DNA from: Phyto melanocephala
Taxonomy: Eukaryota > Arthropoda > Insecta > Diptera > Rhinophoridae
Reading direction: 5' to 3'
Length of the DNA stretch: 64,000 bases
Assembly (NCBI GenBank): GCA_941918925.1
Contig: OW799235.1
Span: forward strand, 31,919,201 to 31,983,200
The notes beneath the pieces are model-generated. The model saw nothing but the letters and a program-made list of their open reading frames with translations, was not told the DNA's origin and did no database searches. A program made the translations under genes and the position numbers. This document shows, piece by piece, positions 1 to 10,704 of this stretch. Each line of letters opens with the position of its first letter. The first letter of the stretch is position 1.

Positions 1-835
1 AATACCTCTGTAGTTCGTAATATTTGATTTATTCTCTGATTGAAATAAGGGAATAATTTCTTTCAAAATTGGGGGAAGTAACCATATTTTATTGACGCAT
101 TAAAGATGATTGATAAAGATGTAGCCTAGGATTGTGCACAGTTTGTTCAAATACAAGATGGATCCCATCAAGTTCACTGTATCGATGTATCGCATATTAC
201 TAAATATTAAATGCAATGGAGTGCATATGATTGGGATTTCAGCTAAGAATATCATCTATATACAGGTAAGCCAACATGATATCATGATAAATGGCCTTCT
301 TTTCTAATATTTACCAATAATTATAATTAAAAATACCAATAATTATCAGAGAGTTGAATTCGGTTAAATCAATTTAAAGTTTTATATACTTTTACTTTGC
401 GTGCATACATAGCGATACTTATTCCTGCAGGTGTTTATTACAGAAAAGATGAAAACTTATATGATTTTTTCAATGGACGTTTTGTTTCTACATTTTGACT
501 ATAATATCCTCCGAAAATAGTGACAAACCTACAATAAATTCCCAACTTTTTGATATTTAATATCGGTGGGAAGTTATTCTTCCATTGCTTTGCAACCGCC
601 AATTTATTAAGATTTGGTGTCTTTTTGCCGCCAATGTTTTTTAAGACACTACATGGCTGCAAAATTCGCTAAATATGGCCTAAAATTTTGACTGGCTGTC
701 TGGATGTATATGCAAAGTGCAACCGTAACTTAGTAATACCCTGAAAAAAATCAAAAGGTTTAAAAAATCTAAACAAGCCGTCGCACGACTCGTCTCCTTT
801 TCCCATCCGATAAGAACTACCAATAAAATAAAAAA
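1..835. other. AT-rich stretch without a recognisable gene
   Basis: I see no conserved protein motif, RNA gene or terminal repeat here. Short open frames at 438-662 and 680-880 (minus strand) have low-complexity, stop-limited translations and no family resemblance, so I treat them as chance. Confidence 0.5.
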
Positions 836-905
836 CAAGCCTATGCCGAATCTTATATACCCTTCACAACGTGTAGTCATGCAATAACAATTGTATTACC
901 ATGTG
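836..905 (+). repeat. Truncated tip of the hairpin-ended repeat (family D)
   Basis: The segment matches the tip at 63127-63200: a GCCGAATCTTATATACCC core, then TTCACAACGTGTAGTCATGC and the start of the inner sequence. The left arm of the ATTCGGC/GCCGAAT hairpin is missing, because the sequence jumps from ACAAG directly to CCTATGCCGAAT. This looks like a small deletion removing half of the palindrome. It is a repeat fragment with no coding capacity. Confidence 0.6.
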
Positions 906-974
906 TAATTGTTAGTCTTGAATTGGTTTCGGGATTAAACACAGTTGACCAATAAACCTACATTGGTCAATAAG

Positions 975-1437
975 CGTGTTTAAAAAATTATTTAGGAGTT
1001 TAAAAAATTTTGATATATATAAAAAAATATATATTTTTTCAAGTAATTTTACCTATAACTTTGCCGATTAGTTACCAATCAGTGCAAAATATTTCATAAA
1101 TATCTTCAGAGGCATACAAATCGTGTCTATAAATTAAGAAGTCGTGTTTATTTGCTTATATCTCAGAAAGTTATGGGGCAATTATACTGAACACTAATCT
1201 GCTCCCGAATATTTCTGATGTTTTGATACTTAACACAGGTCTTGGCGATGTCTGGGGGCTTCCAAAAGTTGATTTTGCCATACTCACGGAAAGACGGACA
1301 GATGGATAATGCATAAGCAACTCCCCTATTCATAGGCTTTCAGAAAATATATACTTTTTACGAAAGGACAAAACACATCACACGGAATGGCAAACCTACA
1401 TAAACAAACCTTTTTACATCATCGTGTGAAGGGTATA
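975..1437 (-). repeat. Family-B dispersed repeat, INE-1-like
   Basis: Read on the minus strand this matches the copy at 24648-25220 over most of its length: a TATACCCTTC..CACG tip, the block around TATTTTCTGAAAGCC, a degenerate GTCCGTCTGTCC-like run, GTTGAAATCAAC-like sequence, the AATATCAGAAATATTC block, and the segment ending near CTAAATAAT. The two copies are inverted relative to each other and about 23 kb apart. The style (terminal TATACCC tip plus Cys/Ser-like GTCCGTCTGT run) resembles INE-1/DINE-1 class non-autonomous elements of flies; that placement is inference. Confidence 0.6.
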
Positions 1438-3479
1438 ATTACAAGACACGCTAACGTGAACTAATCAACGACATTCAACCTCGAATCAGCCTTCCATTGG
1501 TTCAGGCTAAAATGTGTTTAATAAATTTAGAAAATTAAATGAATCTAAGAATTTTATCAGAAAATTCCCAAAAAAAACAATATACAAAATACAAAAACAA
1601 ATTGCCTCTTTTTGAACTGTTGTACTTGTTTTAGGGACGAGTTTACCTTGTTTTATTGTACCATGTTTAGACGATTTGAATTATCCAATTTTTTTTTTTT
1701 TTACTTTTTAGTTATTTTGATTGACAAAGACCATCGCCAACTACTTTTGTCTGTTCGTTTCTTTTCTTGAAGTAAATTGGGATGTTTTTATTGCAAATAA
1801 TAAACACATTGTTCTTAACCATTATGCAATTAAAATTGATATTCACTTAAAGACGACTATTGCAAAACTGATTTTTTATTTTTATATGTTCTGTTGACAG
1901 TTATACTGCAATTCTTGATCTAAAATGTTCCGTATATTTATATTTAAAACAGAAATTCCAAACCTTTTAAATTCAATAAAACATGTAAAACTTAAACTAA
2001 CTTTGTAATACTGAATGTAAAATTTCATTAATATATAAAATAAACTGTATCTGTATAATAAAATAGTTTTTAACTCAGCTTATAATACATTTTTTTTTTC
2101 ATATAAATACTCTTATTTAAATTAAATGAATTGTAATATAATTTTTTTTGTATATAATTTTTTTTCCTTTGATTTTTGTTTTAAAAAAGACCACCTGTGT
2201 TTAGCGGAATTCAGCTTTTTTTATTCATTATTTATGCTCACCAGTGCCTTAAAACTGTTATTGGAATTTTGTTTGTGTTACATTTTTTGCTTCATTGAAT
2301 ATTAAAATTCAAATATTTGCCTCAAACAAATTGAAGATATAAAAAAAAATCTATAAATGTTAAATAACTTTAAGCAAATAATGATATACAATATTGCGCT
2401 TTTCAAAGCTTTTATAAAATTTTTACTAAAAATCCAAAAAACTAAAAAACCTTTTGTTTAAACAGTAGAATTTATCAACATAAATGAAAATGCTTTAATC
2501 AGGTCATGAAAAATGTTGTTAGAAAAAAGTGATTTTTTAGACAAATTGTTCATAGTCGACACTTGAAAATAACAATTAAAAGTGATTTTCGATTATAGAA
2601 AAAAACCATATTACAATGTCAATAAATTTTAAATTAAAAATAATTATTAAATAAAAATCTCATACGATCAATCAATTAATCAATAACAAAATTTAATAAC
2701 AAAATTAGAAAACAATAGATTTATGTTGAACTAGTTGTAAAAGGGTGACTCGTTGGATGTGGCAAATGCTTTCATACAAAAAGTGTTTTATTCTAAACAA
2801 GCGGTAACCTTTTTTTCTTGCAAAATATGGGAGAATAAGACGACATTTTTTATAAATTTTTGGGAAAACTAAAAATAAAAATTAAAAAAAAACTTTTAAA
2901 ATGTAAAATTTATCTTAATATTACAAATATATTTGAACCATCCTGTACTCTTTTAGCAAATAGTATAATTAACTAAAACTAAAAAACTAAACTAACTAAT
3001 TCAGTTAAAACAAATTGAACTGCTTACATAAGCCTACCAGCTGATAGATAAAACCAGGAGGAAAATCACGGCATTTAAACGTAATCTAAATTTGAAAATT
3101 CTTATTAAAATCTCTATACCTAAAGCACAACAAACTCTATTGTTCGAGTAAAATTTCTATCGTGATCGAGTGCCGTAATATGGCACCAGATCTATTTAAA
3201 ACCAACATTAGTTTGTGTTAAAGTTAAAATAAAATTAATTGCTTAAAATAAATTTTTATTAGTTTAAAATATACTAAAAGTTTTTTTTTGGTAATGACCC
3301 AATATTATTGAAAACGTCTTTCTGAAATGTTATAAAATTAATAAAAACCGATATGAAAATTTATTTAAAAACACACAAAATTAAAAAGTTTGAAAACTTA
3401 GAAAACCAAATAATAATAACAATAACAATAATACTAAAATTTATTTTCTTAAAAAAATTCTAAAAGGGGAGACAGATGT
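1438..3479. other. AT-rich stretch, nothing recognised
   Basis: Long A and T runs and no open frame with a recognisable motif on either strand. I see no terminal inverted repeats. Confidence 0.5.
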
Positions 3480-3960
3480 TAATAATTTTTGGCAGTGCGA
3501 TGGTTAACTCAAATTTTTATTATTCACTAAATGACAGCAAATCACTCTCACAAGTTAATGATAGCCGCTATCGCACCACTTAAACGGACAATGTGCTTTC
3601 CGAAATTCAAGCACATAATCTCGGTGAGCTGTGGTTTCAACAAGACGGCTCTATGAGCCACACAGCACGTAAACAAATAGACTTGTTGACAAATCATTTT
3701 AGCGAAGACTCAACTATAAGTTATGCCACTGAATTTTAATGGCCATCTAGATCGTGCGGTATTTTAGTTTGGACTATTTTTCCTGGAAATATGTAAAGTC
3801 TCAGGAATAAGCCAGCAACGATTGACGCTTTGGAAGTCAATATTTGTTGTATTATTCGCGAGATACCAGTCGCTGTGCTTGAAGGAGTTCCCAAAAATTA
3901 AAGCTTTCGTATGGACCATCTAAGACGTAGTCGTCTTGTCAACATCTATGTACATAATAT
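3480..3960 (+). pseudogene. Mariner transposase pseudogene, C-terminal half
   Basis: Reading across frames on the plus strand gives the second catalytic block (LGELWFQQDG, then SHTAR), the third block in damaged form (a WPSRSC run where the family has WPPRSCDLTPLDFF), and the C-terminal run KPATIDALEVNI..IIREIP..LEGV with RMDHLRRSR. These are the usual D(D34D) mariner transposase landmarks, in order. Stop codons and at least one frameshift separate them and the N-terminal helix-turn-helix half is not seen. The copy at 42925-43560 is the same family, sharing the EIQAH..GEL and REIP..LE segments. No TIRs were identified with confidence. Confidence 0.7.
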
Positions 3961-4305
3961 AATTTTCAAACAGCAAATTTCATTAGTTGTTTCTTTTAAC
4001 CGATAATAAAAATTAAAAGTTCATATTTACTCTCAACTTTATTTACCCGATAGTTTATCGATTCAGCATAAGTTATAGTTTTTAATTTGCAATATTTTTA
4101 TTACATGAATAAATGTAGAGTAAATTCAGTTCTTGTTATTCTAACATGAATTTCAAAATACTTTATCAAATCACATACCTCACTCAATGAATGTCCTAAA
4201 ATTTTAAACATTTTTAATCAAATACTGGCCTAATAATTCTAAAAAGATTTTATAAAAACTTATTTTTCTTTTCAATTTTTTTTTTATTTTCAATTAAATA
4301 TTTAA

Positions 4306-5329
4306 CCCACTAACAGGCAAGACTGTAAAAATGACCGGACTAAACCAATAATTTTTTTCAGGTAGATATAGTCAAGAGGACCGTAAATATACAGTTTCAG
4401 ATAAAAAAAAAACATTCAGGACCTACGCTAGGTAAAAATAGGGAAGACTGTCTGCAGACGGACTTACCAATTTGCATGTAATAAAATATCCGAGGTAAAT
4501 TTTATCTAAAAGTAAAGTTTTATTAAGAGAAAGGAGCAAAAATCGTTAAAATATTTTATTTTTTGATGGTGGTAGTCCCAGAAACAATCCCTCTGACCAC
4601 ATAAATGCCTTTTCTATCCACCCAAATAGGAAAGTGATCGACACCATCAAATTGAACATCAGCAACAGGATGGACAGGTTTTTTTCCCAACACTTGATTT
4701 TCCAGGCTGTGTTTACAAGGGCTCATCAATATTTTGACCAAGTGATGGCCGTTCTACAGACTCCTTATTTTTTAAAGAAACGAGTCCAGCAGCTATTCCT
4801 CCACGGAAAATCGGGTTGCTTTAAGAGCAGTTGTTCATCAAATACATTATTGAAATAATCCTGCTTGGCATGCAAACTTTTATATAAAATAAATGCATTT
4901 GTAGAGACCATGTCCACAAAATGGTAGAACAATCTTATTATAATGTTCCGAGTCTAAGCTCGAATCTGATATCGACCCATCAGTTCATCCATAAGATCTA
5001 CTCGACCCATGTGAGCATTGAATTCCCGGATAATCAGAGAGCAGTCAATAATGTCTTATTTCAGTGGAATTTAAGTGTAATATGTTACCTACTTACCATA
5101 AAATTTTGAAGTCCATCACGTTTTTCTAAATGTGGTTTTTTAATTGGAGCAAAAAAAAATAAATTTACAGCTAAAAAACGACTAATCGGAATGTGTTGTG
5201 CAGAACAACAAATGTAAAACAATGTTCTCTAAATACATTCTTTACTATTTTGAAGCTAAAAAATGTAAAATACAGTACTACAGCGCAAAAAGCGAAGACC
5301 GTCTTAAGAAGGTCTTATCTGTTAGAGAA
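4306..5329 (-). mobile_element. Non-autonomous piggyBac-type element flanked by TTAA
   Basis: The element is flanked by TTAA at 4302-4305 and at 5330-5333, the target duplication of piggyBac elements. The left end begins CCCACTAACAGGCAAGACTG. The right end, read on the minus strand, begins TTCTCTAACAGATAAGACC, sharing CTAACAG and AAGAC at matching positions. Subterminal GAAGACTGTC-like and AGACCGTCTT palindromes lie just inside both ends. At 1024 bp it is far shorter than a full piggyBac (usually over 2 kb), and the only coding remnant is the transposase C-terminus at 4556-5050. The degenerate TIRs suggest an old copy. Confidence 0.7.
4556..5050 (-). pseudogene. piggyBac (PGBD-like) transposase C-terminal remnant
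   Basis: The minus strand reads FNAHMGRVDLMDELMGRY, then an in-frame TAG, then LFYHFVDMVSTNAFILYK, a hallmark piggyBac block (family pattern: YN..MGGVDLMD...Y followed by a Trp/Phe-rich helix and NAFILY). A frameshift leads to a frame reading GIAAGLVSLKNKESVERP, and another to QFDGVDHFPIWVDRKG, the segment that precedes the Cys-rich PHD-like domain in PGBD proteins. The catalytic aspartate region and N-terminus are absent. It has at least one stop and two frameshifts and is dead. It sits inside the TTAA-flanked element 4306-5329. Confidence 0.72.
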
Positions 5330-5333
5330 TTAA

Positions 5334-7050
5334 AATAAAACTGAATGTTAGAATCTATATCATAATCCGAAGGAAAAATTCCTGGAAAATGCCTGTCAAC
5401 GATAATATTATTAAAATACTTAAATACTATGACTATGGTAAAACTTGCAATTATGTTTCTGTCTCTACCGATATTTTACGCATTACACTAATAATGTTTT
5501 AAACTGTTCATAGATTTTCGATGAAGAAGATGAAAATCTTGGGGTACATGATCGATTTAAACGCAACATTAGCTGTTCAACAAAATTGTCTATTAATTGA
5601 GTAATTTTTGGTTGAAAAGTTTAGCCGAAACCATCATGGAATTGCAGTAATCACAGGTGGTGTTTATATTGTATTCAGCCTGATTTTTTTATAAAATGGG
5701 AACGGATGATTATACCATTAAACAGTAAGTTTTTATAGAGAAACTTGTCTAAATGCAGCAGCTTTGTTTATTGTGTATTCATTTAGTTAATTATCTGCCT
5801 TGCCACTGAACAAAATTCGGCACAAAAATAGCAGATCTTTTGTTAGCTGCTCTAAAGTACATTGACTGATATTAAAGCGTTAGTACAAGCAGGGCAGCTT
5901 CAGTTCTGTCACAAGTAGGATTTCTTTACATCAATATCATGGGGTGAAATTGAATAATCTGTTGTATAAAGAAGGTCAAACTGCTACGAAAGGTACTAGA
6001 TAAATTTGTTTACTTACACTCTAAGCTATAGCGCCAAGTTCAACGTCACAACCCAGTAGTATAGTGTGTCAAATATTAAACACTATACAGTGAGGCTAAA
6101 ATTTACGGATGATGAATATATTGAACACCGTTTACAATTGCTAATTCTACTAATGGATCTACATTCCTTATGGCAACAAGATTCCATGGAATTCATTGGA
6201 ACTACTTTTTTACTTGTATTTTTATTTTGGCAATTAAATAATCATTTTTAAAAAAATCATCACTTTTATAAAGTATTTGAATAATTTAGAGATGTTGATA
6301 GTGATACTTTCTACGAAGAGTTGTCGTACAATACCATATAAGAGTTATATTTTATGACCCGCCACTCGTTATCTATCTAAAGAAACAAATGAAAAACCAT
6401 TAACTTTATCTCATCTTTATTAGATAATGGTAAATACGTATTTAGCTTTAAGGAAGATAGTTACGTGATAGTTTTTTTTTTAGAATAAGATATTTGCGCA
6501 CATTTATATGACTTGACATATTCCTGCATGTTTTTACATATATTTAACAAGTTCATAAAATTCAATGATCCTTAAAACAATTTCAATGTTTTCAAGCATA
6601 AAATCTATTAAATATCTGCTCGTTTTATAAATGAAAATTAACTTATATAATAATGGAGTAAAAGATTGATATGTATTAATAAAGTTTAAAAGAAATTGCT
6701 TACCTTACAAGAACTGAACACATTTTTTTTTAAACTAAACGTCAAGTTGAATTTTGTTTTCTGCTATTTTACTCATACACACAAGTTACACTATTATATT
6801 ACTTGTAGTACATATGGGCATCACGCTCCACTGAATAATTTTTTTTATTATATAATTTAAAATTTACAAATGAAGCAATTTTTTTGCTTCATTAATTTAA
6901 GAAAATAAATTTTAATTCATTGAAGCCATGTCGTTTTCTTTCACTCTATACACAGTAAAAAAAGAAATAAAAAGAATGTCAGTTACGAAATATTGATATT
7001 CTTAGTTAATATTTTATTTGGTTTTGTTCCACTCATAAAAATGATACTAA
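5334..7050. other. AT-rich stretch, nothing recognised
   Basis: No gene is supported. A small 9-bp perfect inverted repeat (GTATAGTGT at 6059-6067 and ACACTATAC at 6080-6088) is the only local structure I noticed. The 61-codon frame at 6066-6251 runs through it and has no family resemblance. Confidence 0.45.
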
Positions 7051-7195
7051 ACAAGTAAGAGCACTATATTCGGCTGTGCCGAATCTTTTATACCCACCAC
7101 CAATTTTGTGTACATTTAAAGCACAATATTTATTATTTTGTTAATCGCTATGGAATAATCTCTTTATAATAAAATATGTATCCCTTTCTTTGTAG
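7051..7195 (+). repeat. Family-A dispersed repeat, left tip (copy A1)
   Basis: It begins ACAAGTAAGAGCACTATATT and carries the palindrome ATTCGGCTGTGCCGAAT at 7068-7084, followed by a TATACCCACCACCA block and about 110 bp shared almost base for base with 9919-10026. It ends at a TA dinucleotide where a mariner element is inserted. The rest of the family-A body is missing downstream, because the mariner is cut off by the LINE at 7729. Family A resembles INE-1-like dipteran repeats (inference). Confidence 0.65.
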
Positions 7196-7728
7196 AGGGT
7201 GGTTAAATTTTAAGGGCCCATGTTGAAGGTGAACTACACCTAGTATTTAAATTTGTTTTCTGCATTTCATTTGACATTTCTCAATCACAATCCGTGGAAA
7301 GATACGCAAATGAGCAACGCTTTAAAGTTATTCAGGTTTTTTTATAAAAATGGGCGTTCAAATCAAAATGCATTTTGTGCACTTCGTAATTCTTTTGTTC
7401 AACATAATCGTTCAAATTCGTCCACAATCGGGAAAATTGTAACAAATATTTAAATTTCTGCAAAACAGGTCTGTATGAAATGTGAAAACATCTGTGAATG
7501 CCATCTTAGTTCGTTGAATGGGAAACATTGCTGTTTTTCACGATAACGTGGCAAAAGAGCAAGCAACCTCGACTCATCATCGTGCCCAACAATTGAGCAT
7601 CAACAGTGTCATTGAAAATTTGCACTATCGGATCGTGGTGTGCCGCCTAGGTTGGGGGGCCATTTGGCCGATATTTTGTTCCATACATAATTGAAGCATA
7701 CAAATATTATCGTTATAAAAATAAATGA
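7196..7728 (+). mobile_element. Deleted mariner element, 3' end lost at the LINE junction
   Basis: The left TIR, GAGGGTGGTTAAATTTTAAG, follows TA at 7194-7195. Inside, the frame at 7253-7453 reads ALKLFRFFYKNGRSNQNAFC and then QHNRSNSSTIGKIV, the N-terminal helix-turn-helix region of mariner transposases. The middle of the gene is deleted: a short 3' piece follows, without any catalytic block. Comparison with the complete sister at 10027-10618 shows this copy stops at AAATGA (about 7728), where the 5' end of the LINE begins; its right TIR is absent. The two copies are very similar, with scattered substitutions and small indels. Confidence 0.7.
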
Positions 7729-7850
7729 CTCGCGTTGTACGGTTGACTTTTTCGATCTTGTTGAGTGTATTTTTTTCTTCTTTAATACAGTGAACCTAAA
7801 AAGTATTCGCCCGATAGTGTTTTTATACAAAAAAGTCGGTATCGCTCAAT

Positions 7851-9170
7851 TTGAGGGACAATCGCTTTTCGTTATTAGCGGATGCCCCCCGTGCTAAAAA
7901 GAAACGCACAAATCAAAACATTCTTGAAACATTCCCTGAACTCCCAATTATTCAAAAACCTGATCCAAAGTACATAATTATTTCTGCCGCACCTGGTGAA
8001 AAAACTTTACCACAATATTCTTGTTTCTCGGTACACCGCTCTTTAAAACTAATATCTTCAGATATATTATCAGTATCAGAATTAAGAGATGGAAACCTTT
8101 TACTTCTTGTTGGTAACAAATCAAATGCAGATAAGTTCATTGCTACTAAAACTCTACATGGAATTTGCAGTATCAGTTGTAAATATCATACTAATTTGAA
8201 TTCCGCTAAAGGCACTATTTACGCTCCGTATTTAAATGACGTCCCAGATACTGAAATTATCAAAGAATTAAGCTCGCAAGGCGTAACTGATGTTTATAAA
8301 TATCAAAAGAAAAATTCGGATGGCGTATTGAAACCATGTGGTGTTATACTACTAACCTTCGAGCGTTATTCCACCCCCGAAAAATTGGATATCTCTTGGC
8401 ATAAAGTTAAAGTTAGACAGTATTTCCCCAACCCAATGCGTTGTAAAAATTGCCAATTATTCGGACATACAACAAAATGGTGCAAAAACTCAGAAGTATG
8501 TGAGAATTGTGCTTTACCACCTCATAAACCTGATGTATGTACGCGTACTTTTTGTGTTAACTGTTCTGATGAACACCCCTCCACCTCTAAAGATTGTAAA
8601 ATATTTAAACAACAAAAGGAAATATTAAAAATCAAAACTAAAGAGAAATGTTCTTTAAAAGCTGCAAAAGAAAAATATCAAACACAACAATTAGCAGAAC
8701 CGCTAATCAAGTCATACTCTTATGTCACAAACAACAACAATATTAACAAACCAACTTACAACAACAAAGCCCCTAATAACTCTCAAACTGAAAAAAATAA
8801 CACTGCTGAAAAGAAAATTCCAATCAATGTTGCTAAAACTACAACAGCACAAATTAACAACAAACCAGAATTAACTTATAATGCAAGTGACAATTCTATT
8901 GTTACACAAAAAACAACTTTACAAGAAACAAAACCACAAAAAACCCAAACAACAAATATTAACACTAAAACAATCTCTCTTATGAAGACACGGTCTATGA
9001 CCAAAGCTCAAACAAGCAATTCCGCAACAACAACAAATTTAAATAAAACAAACGATACTTTAAACTTAACACAAAACAAAAATCTCGCTTTACCTAAGCC
9101 TACAATAACAACACCCCACAACATAAATTATAATGAACAAGAAGAAATAATGTTTGCAGACGAAGAGTAA
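7851..9170 (+). CDS. LINE ORF1: Gag-like nucleic-acid-binding protein
   Basis: An uninterrupted 439-codon frame. LINE ORF1 proteins bind the element RNA and form the ribonucleoprotein used for target-primed reverse transcription. Three cysteine clusters follow one another: C198-x2-C-x4-H-x4-C, C217-x2-C-x4-H-x4-C and C235-x2-C-x3-H-x6-C, two exact CCHC zinc knuckles and one variant. The N-terminus has a basic patch (RAKKKR, residues 14-19). Before the knuckles is a globular region (about 40-190) typical of the Gag domain. After residue 265 the protein is low-complexity and rich in Asn, Thr, Lys and Gln. The ATG at 7851 is the first in frame. ORF2 starts 20 bp after the stop. It is the only long intact reading frame in the window with a clear family. 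Confidence 0.85.
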   Translation: MRDNRFSLLADAPRAKKKRTNQNILETFPELPIIQKPDPKYIIISAAPGEKTLPQYSCFSVHRSLKLISSDILSVSELRDGNLLLLVGNKSNADKFIATKTLHGICSISCKYHTNLNSAKGTIYAPYLNDVPDTEIIKELSSQGVTDVYKYQKKNSDGVLKPCGVILLTFERYSTPEKLDISWHKVKVRQYFPNPMRCKNCQLFGHTTKWCKNSEVCENCALPPHKPDVCTRTFCVNCSDEHPSTSKDCKIFKQQKEILKIKTKEKCSLKAAKEKYQTQQLAEPLIKSYSYVTNNNNINKPTYNNKAPNNSQTEKNNTAEKKIPINVAKTTTAQINNKPELTYNASDNSIVTQKTTLQETKPQKTQTTNINTKTISLMKTRSMTKAQTSNSATTTNLNKTNDTLNLTQNKNLALPKPTITTPHNINYNEQEEIMFADEE

Positions 9171-9190
9171 TTCGTTTACTATTTTTCAAT

Positions 9191-9918
9191 ATGGATTTTA
9201 AAATTATCCAGTGGAATATAAAAGGTCTAATTAACAATTACCACGAATTACAACTAATAATAAAATACCATAATCCAGATATTATTTCAATTCAAGAAAC
9301 ACACATCCCTTATAATAGCAACAACATAATATATACAAAACAATATAATGGGTTTTTTCATAACCTAGCCAGCAACATTACAGCTAAGCAAGGAGTTGCC
9401 ATCCTTGTGAAAAAAACAATACCACATAAACTTATATATTCAGATACTAACACAGCTTCTATTGCTATTGAAATTGACTTCGGTATTAAATTCACTTTTG
9501 TTAATACATATTTTCCCCCATATCAACCGATTACCGAAAGCAATTTAAAAAATTTACTTAATAACATAAATTCACCTCTTCTTTTGACCGGGGATTTTAA
9601 CTCATGGAGCACCCTCTGGGGCTCTGTCGAGTCCAACTCCCGTGGAAAAGTTATTGAAAATTTCATCTTAAATGAAGACCTTATTATACTTAATAATGGC
9701 AAACCCACACACTTCACTACACACAACACATCTACACATATTGATGTATCCTTGTGCTCATCACAGATTGCACCTTTCTGTTCATGGAATACCCTTAATG
9801 ACCTACATGGTAGCGACCATTACCCTATTTTAATAAATATAGAAAAAAACGTTAATACTTCTACAACAAAACGAAAACCAAAATGTAAAACCGAAGCTGC
9901 CAACTGGATATTATATAA
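9191..9918 (+). pseudogene. LINE ORF2, 5' part: apurinic-like endonuclease domain
   Basis: Start of ORF2, encoding the endonuclease/exonuclease/phosphatase-fold enzyme that nicks target DNA. Visible motifs: QWNIKGL (residues 7-13), QETH with the metal-binding Glu at 36, GDFNSWSTLWG with Asp135/Asn137, and the terminal GSDHYPILI with Asp209/His210. The domain appears complete and has no stop. The frame runs into the inserted family-A repeat after NWILYN and meets a chance stop at 9923-9925. It resumes in a compatible frame at about 11738 (CDDNLSKIKTSANVNQQAAS), so the insertion split an otherwise continuous gene. Confidence 0.82.
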
Positions 9919-10026
9919 CAAGTAAGAGCACTATATTTTGTGTACATTTAAAGCACAATATTTATTATTTTGTTAATCGCTATGGAATAATCTCTTTATA
10001 ATAAAATATGTATCACTTTCTTTGTA

Positions 10027-10618
10027 GAGGGTGGTTAAATTTTAAGGGCCCATGTTGAAGGTGAACTACACCTAGTCTTTAAATTTGTTTTCTGCATTTC
10101 ACTTGACATTTCTCAATCTCAAACTTACTCAATTTGATCCGTGGAAAGATACGCAAATGAGCAACGCTTTAAAGTTATTCAGGTTTTTTATAAAAAAAGG
10201 GCGTTCAATACAAATCGCATTTTGTGCACTTCGTAATTCTTTTAATCAACCAAATCGTTCAAATTCGTCCACAATTTCTGCAAAACAGGTCTGTATAAAA
10301 TGTTAGAAAATCTGTGAATGCCTTCTTAGTTCGCTGAATGGGAACCACTGCTGGTTTTTGCGATAGTGTGGCAAAAGAGCAGTCAACCTCGCCTCATCAT
10401 CATGCCTAACAATTGAGCATCAACATTGTCATTGAAAATTTGGACCATCAGATAGAGGAGTGGCGCCAAGGATGGGGGGGGCCATTTAGCAGATATTTTG
10501 TTAAATACATAATTGAACCATACATATATTGTCATTATAAAAAGAAATGATAATAATATCCTAAATAATTTGTGTTTTATTTAAATTCAACATCGGTCCT
10601 TAAAATTGAACCACCCTC
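10027..10618 (+). mobile_element. 592-bp mariner deletion derivative with both TIRs
   Basis: It is flanked by TA at 10025-10026 and 10619-10620. The left TIR GAGGGTGGTTAAATTTTAAG mirrors the right end (GAGGGTGGTTCAATTTTAAG on the minus strand). Inside, LKLFRFFIKKGRSIQIAFCA and QPNRSNSSTI are the transposase helix-turn-helix region; the catalytic DDD core is deleted. The right part retains the 3' end of the gene and its untranslated region. Family A copies at about 58640 and 55900 preserve the sequence without this insertion (TTATACAAAG and TTAAACAAAG), confirming the element's borders and its TA target. Confidence 0.85.
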
Positions 10619-10704
10619 TATAACTTCGATATGCTACTCAAATGCTTTTGTTAATGTAGTCTTTCAATGAAAGTGGGCGTTAAAGTAATCGTGTCAATAA
10701 AGTT

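Noticed and set aside
6059..6088. 9-bp inverted repeat GTATAGTGT/ACACTATAC
   Set aside because: Short enough to occur by chance in AT-rich DNA and not linked to any feature.
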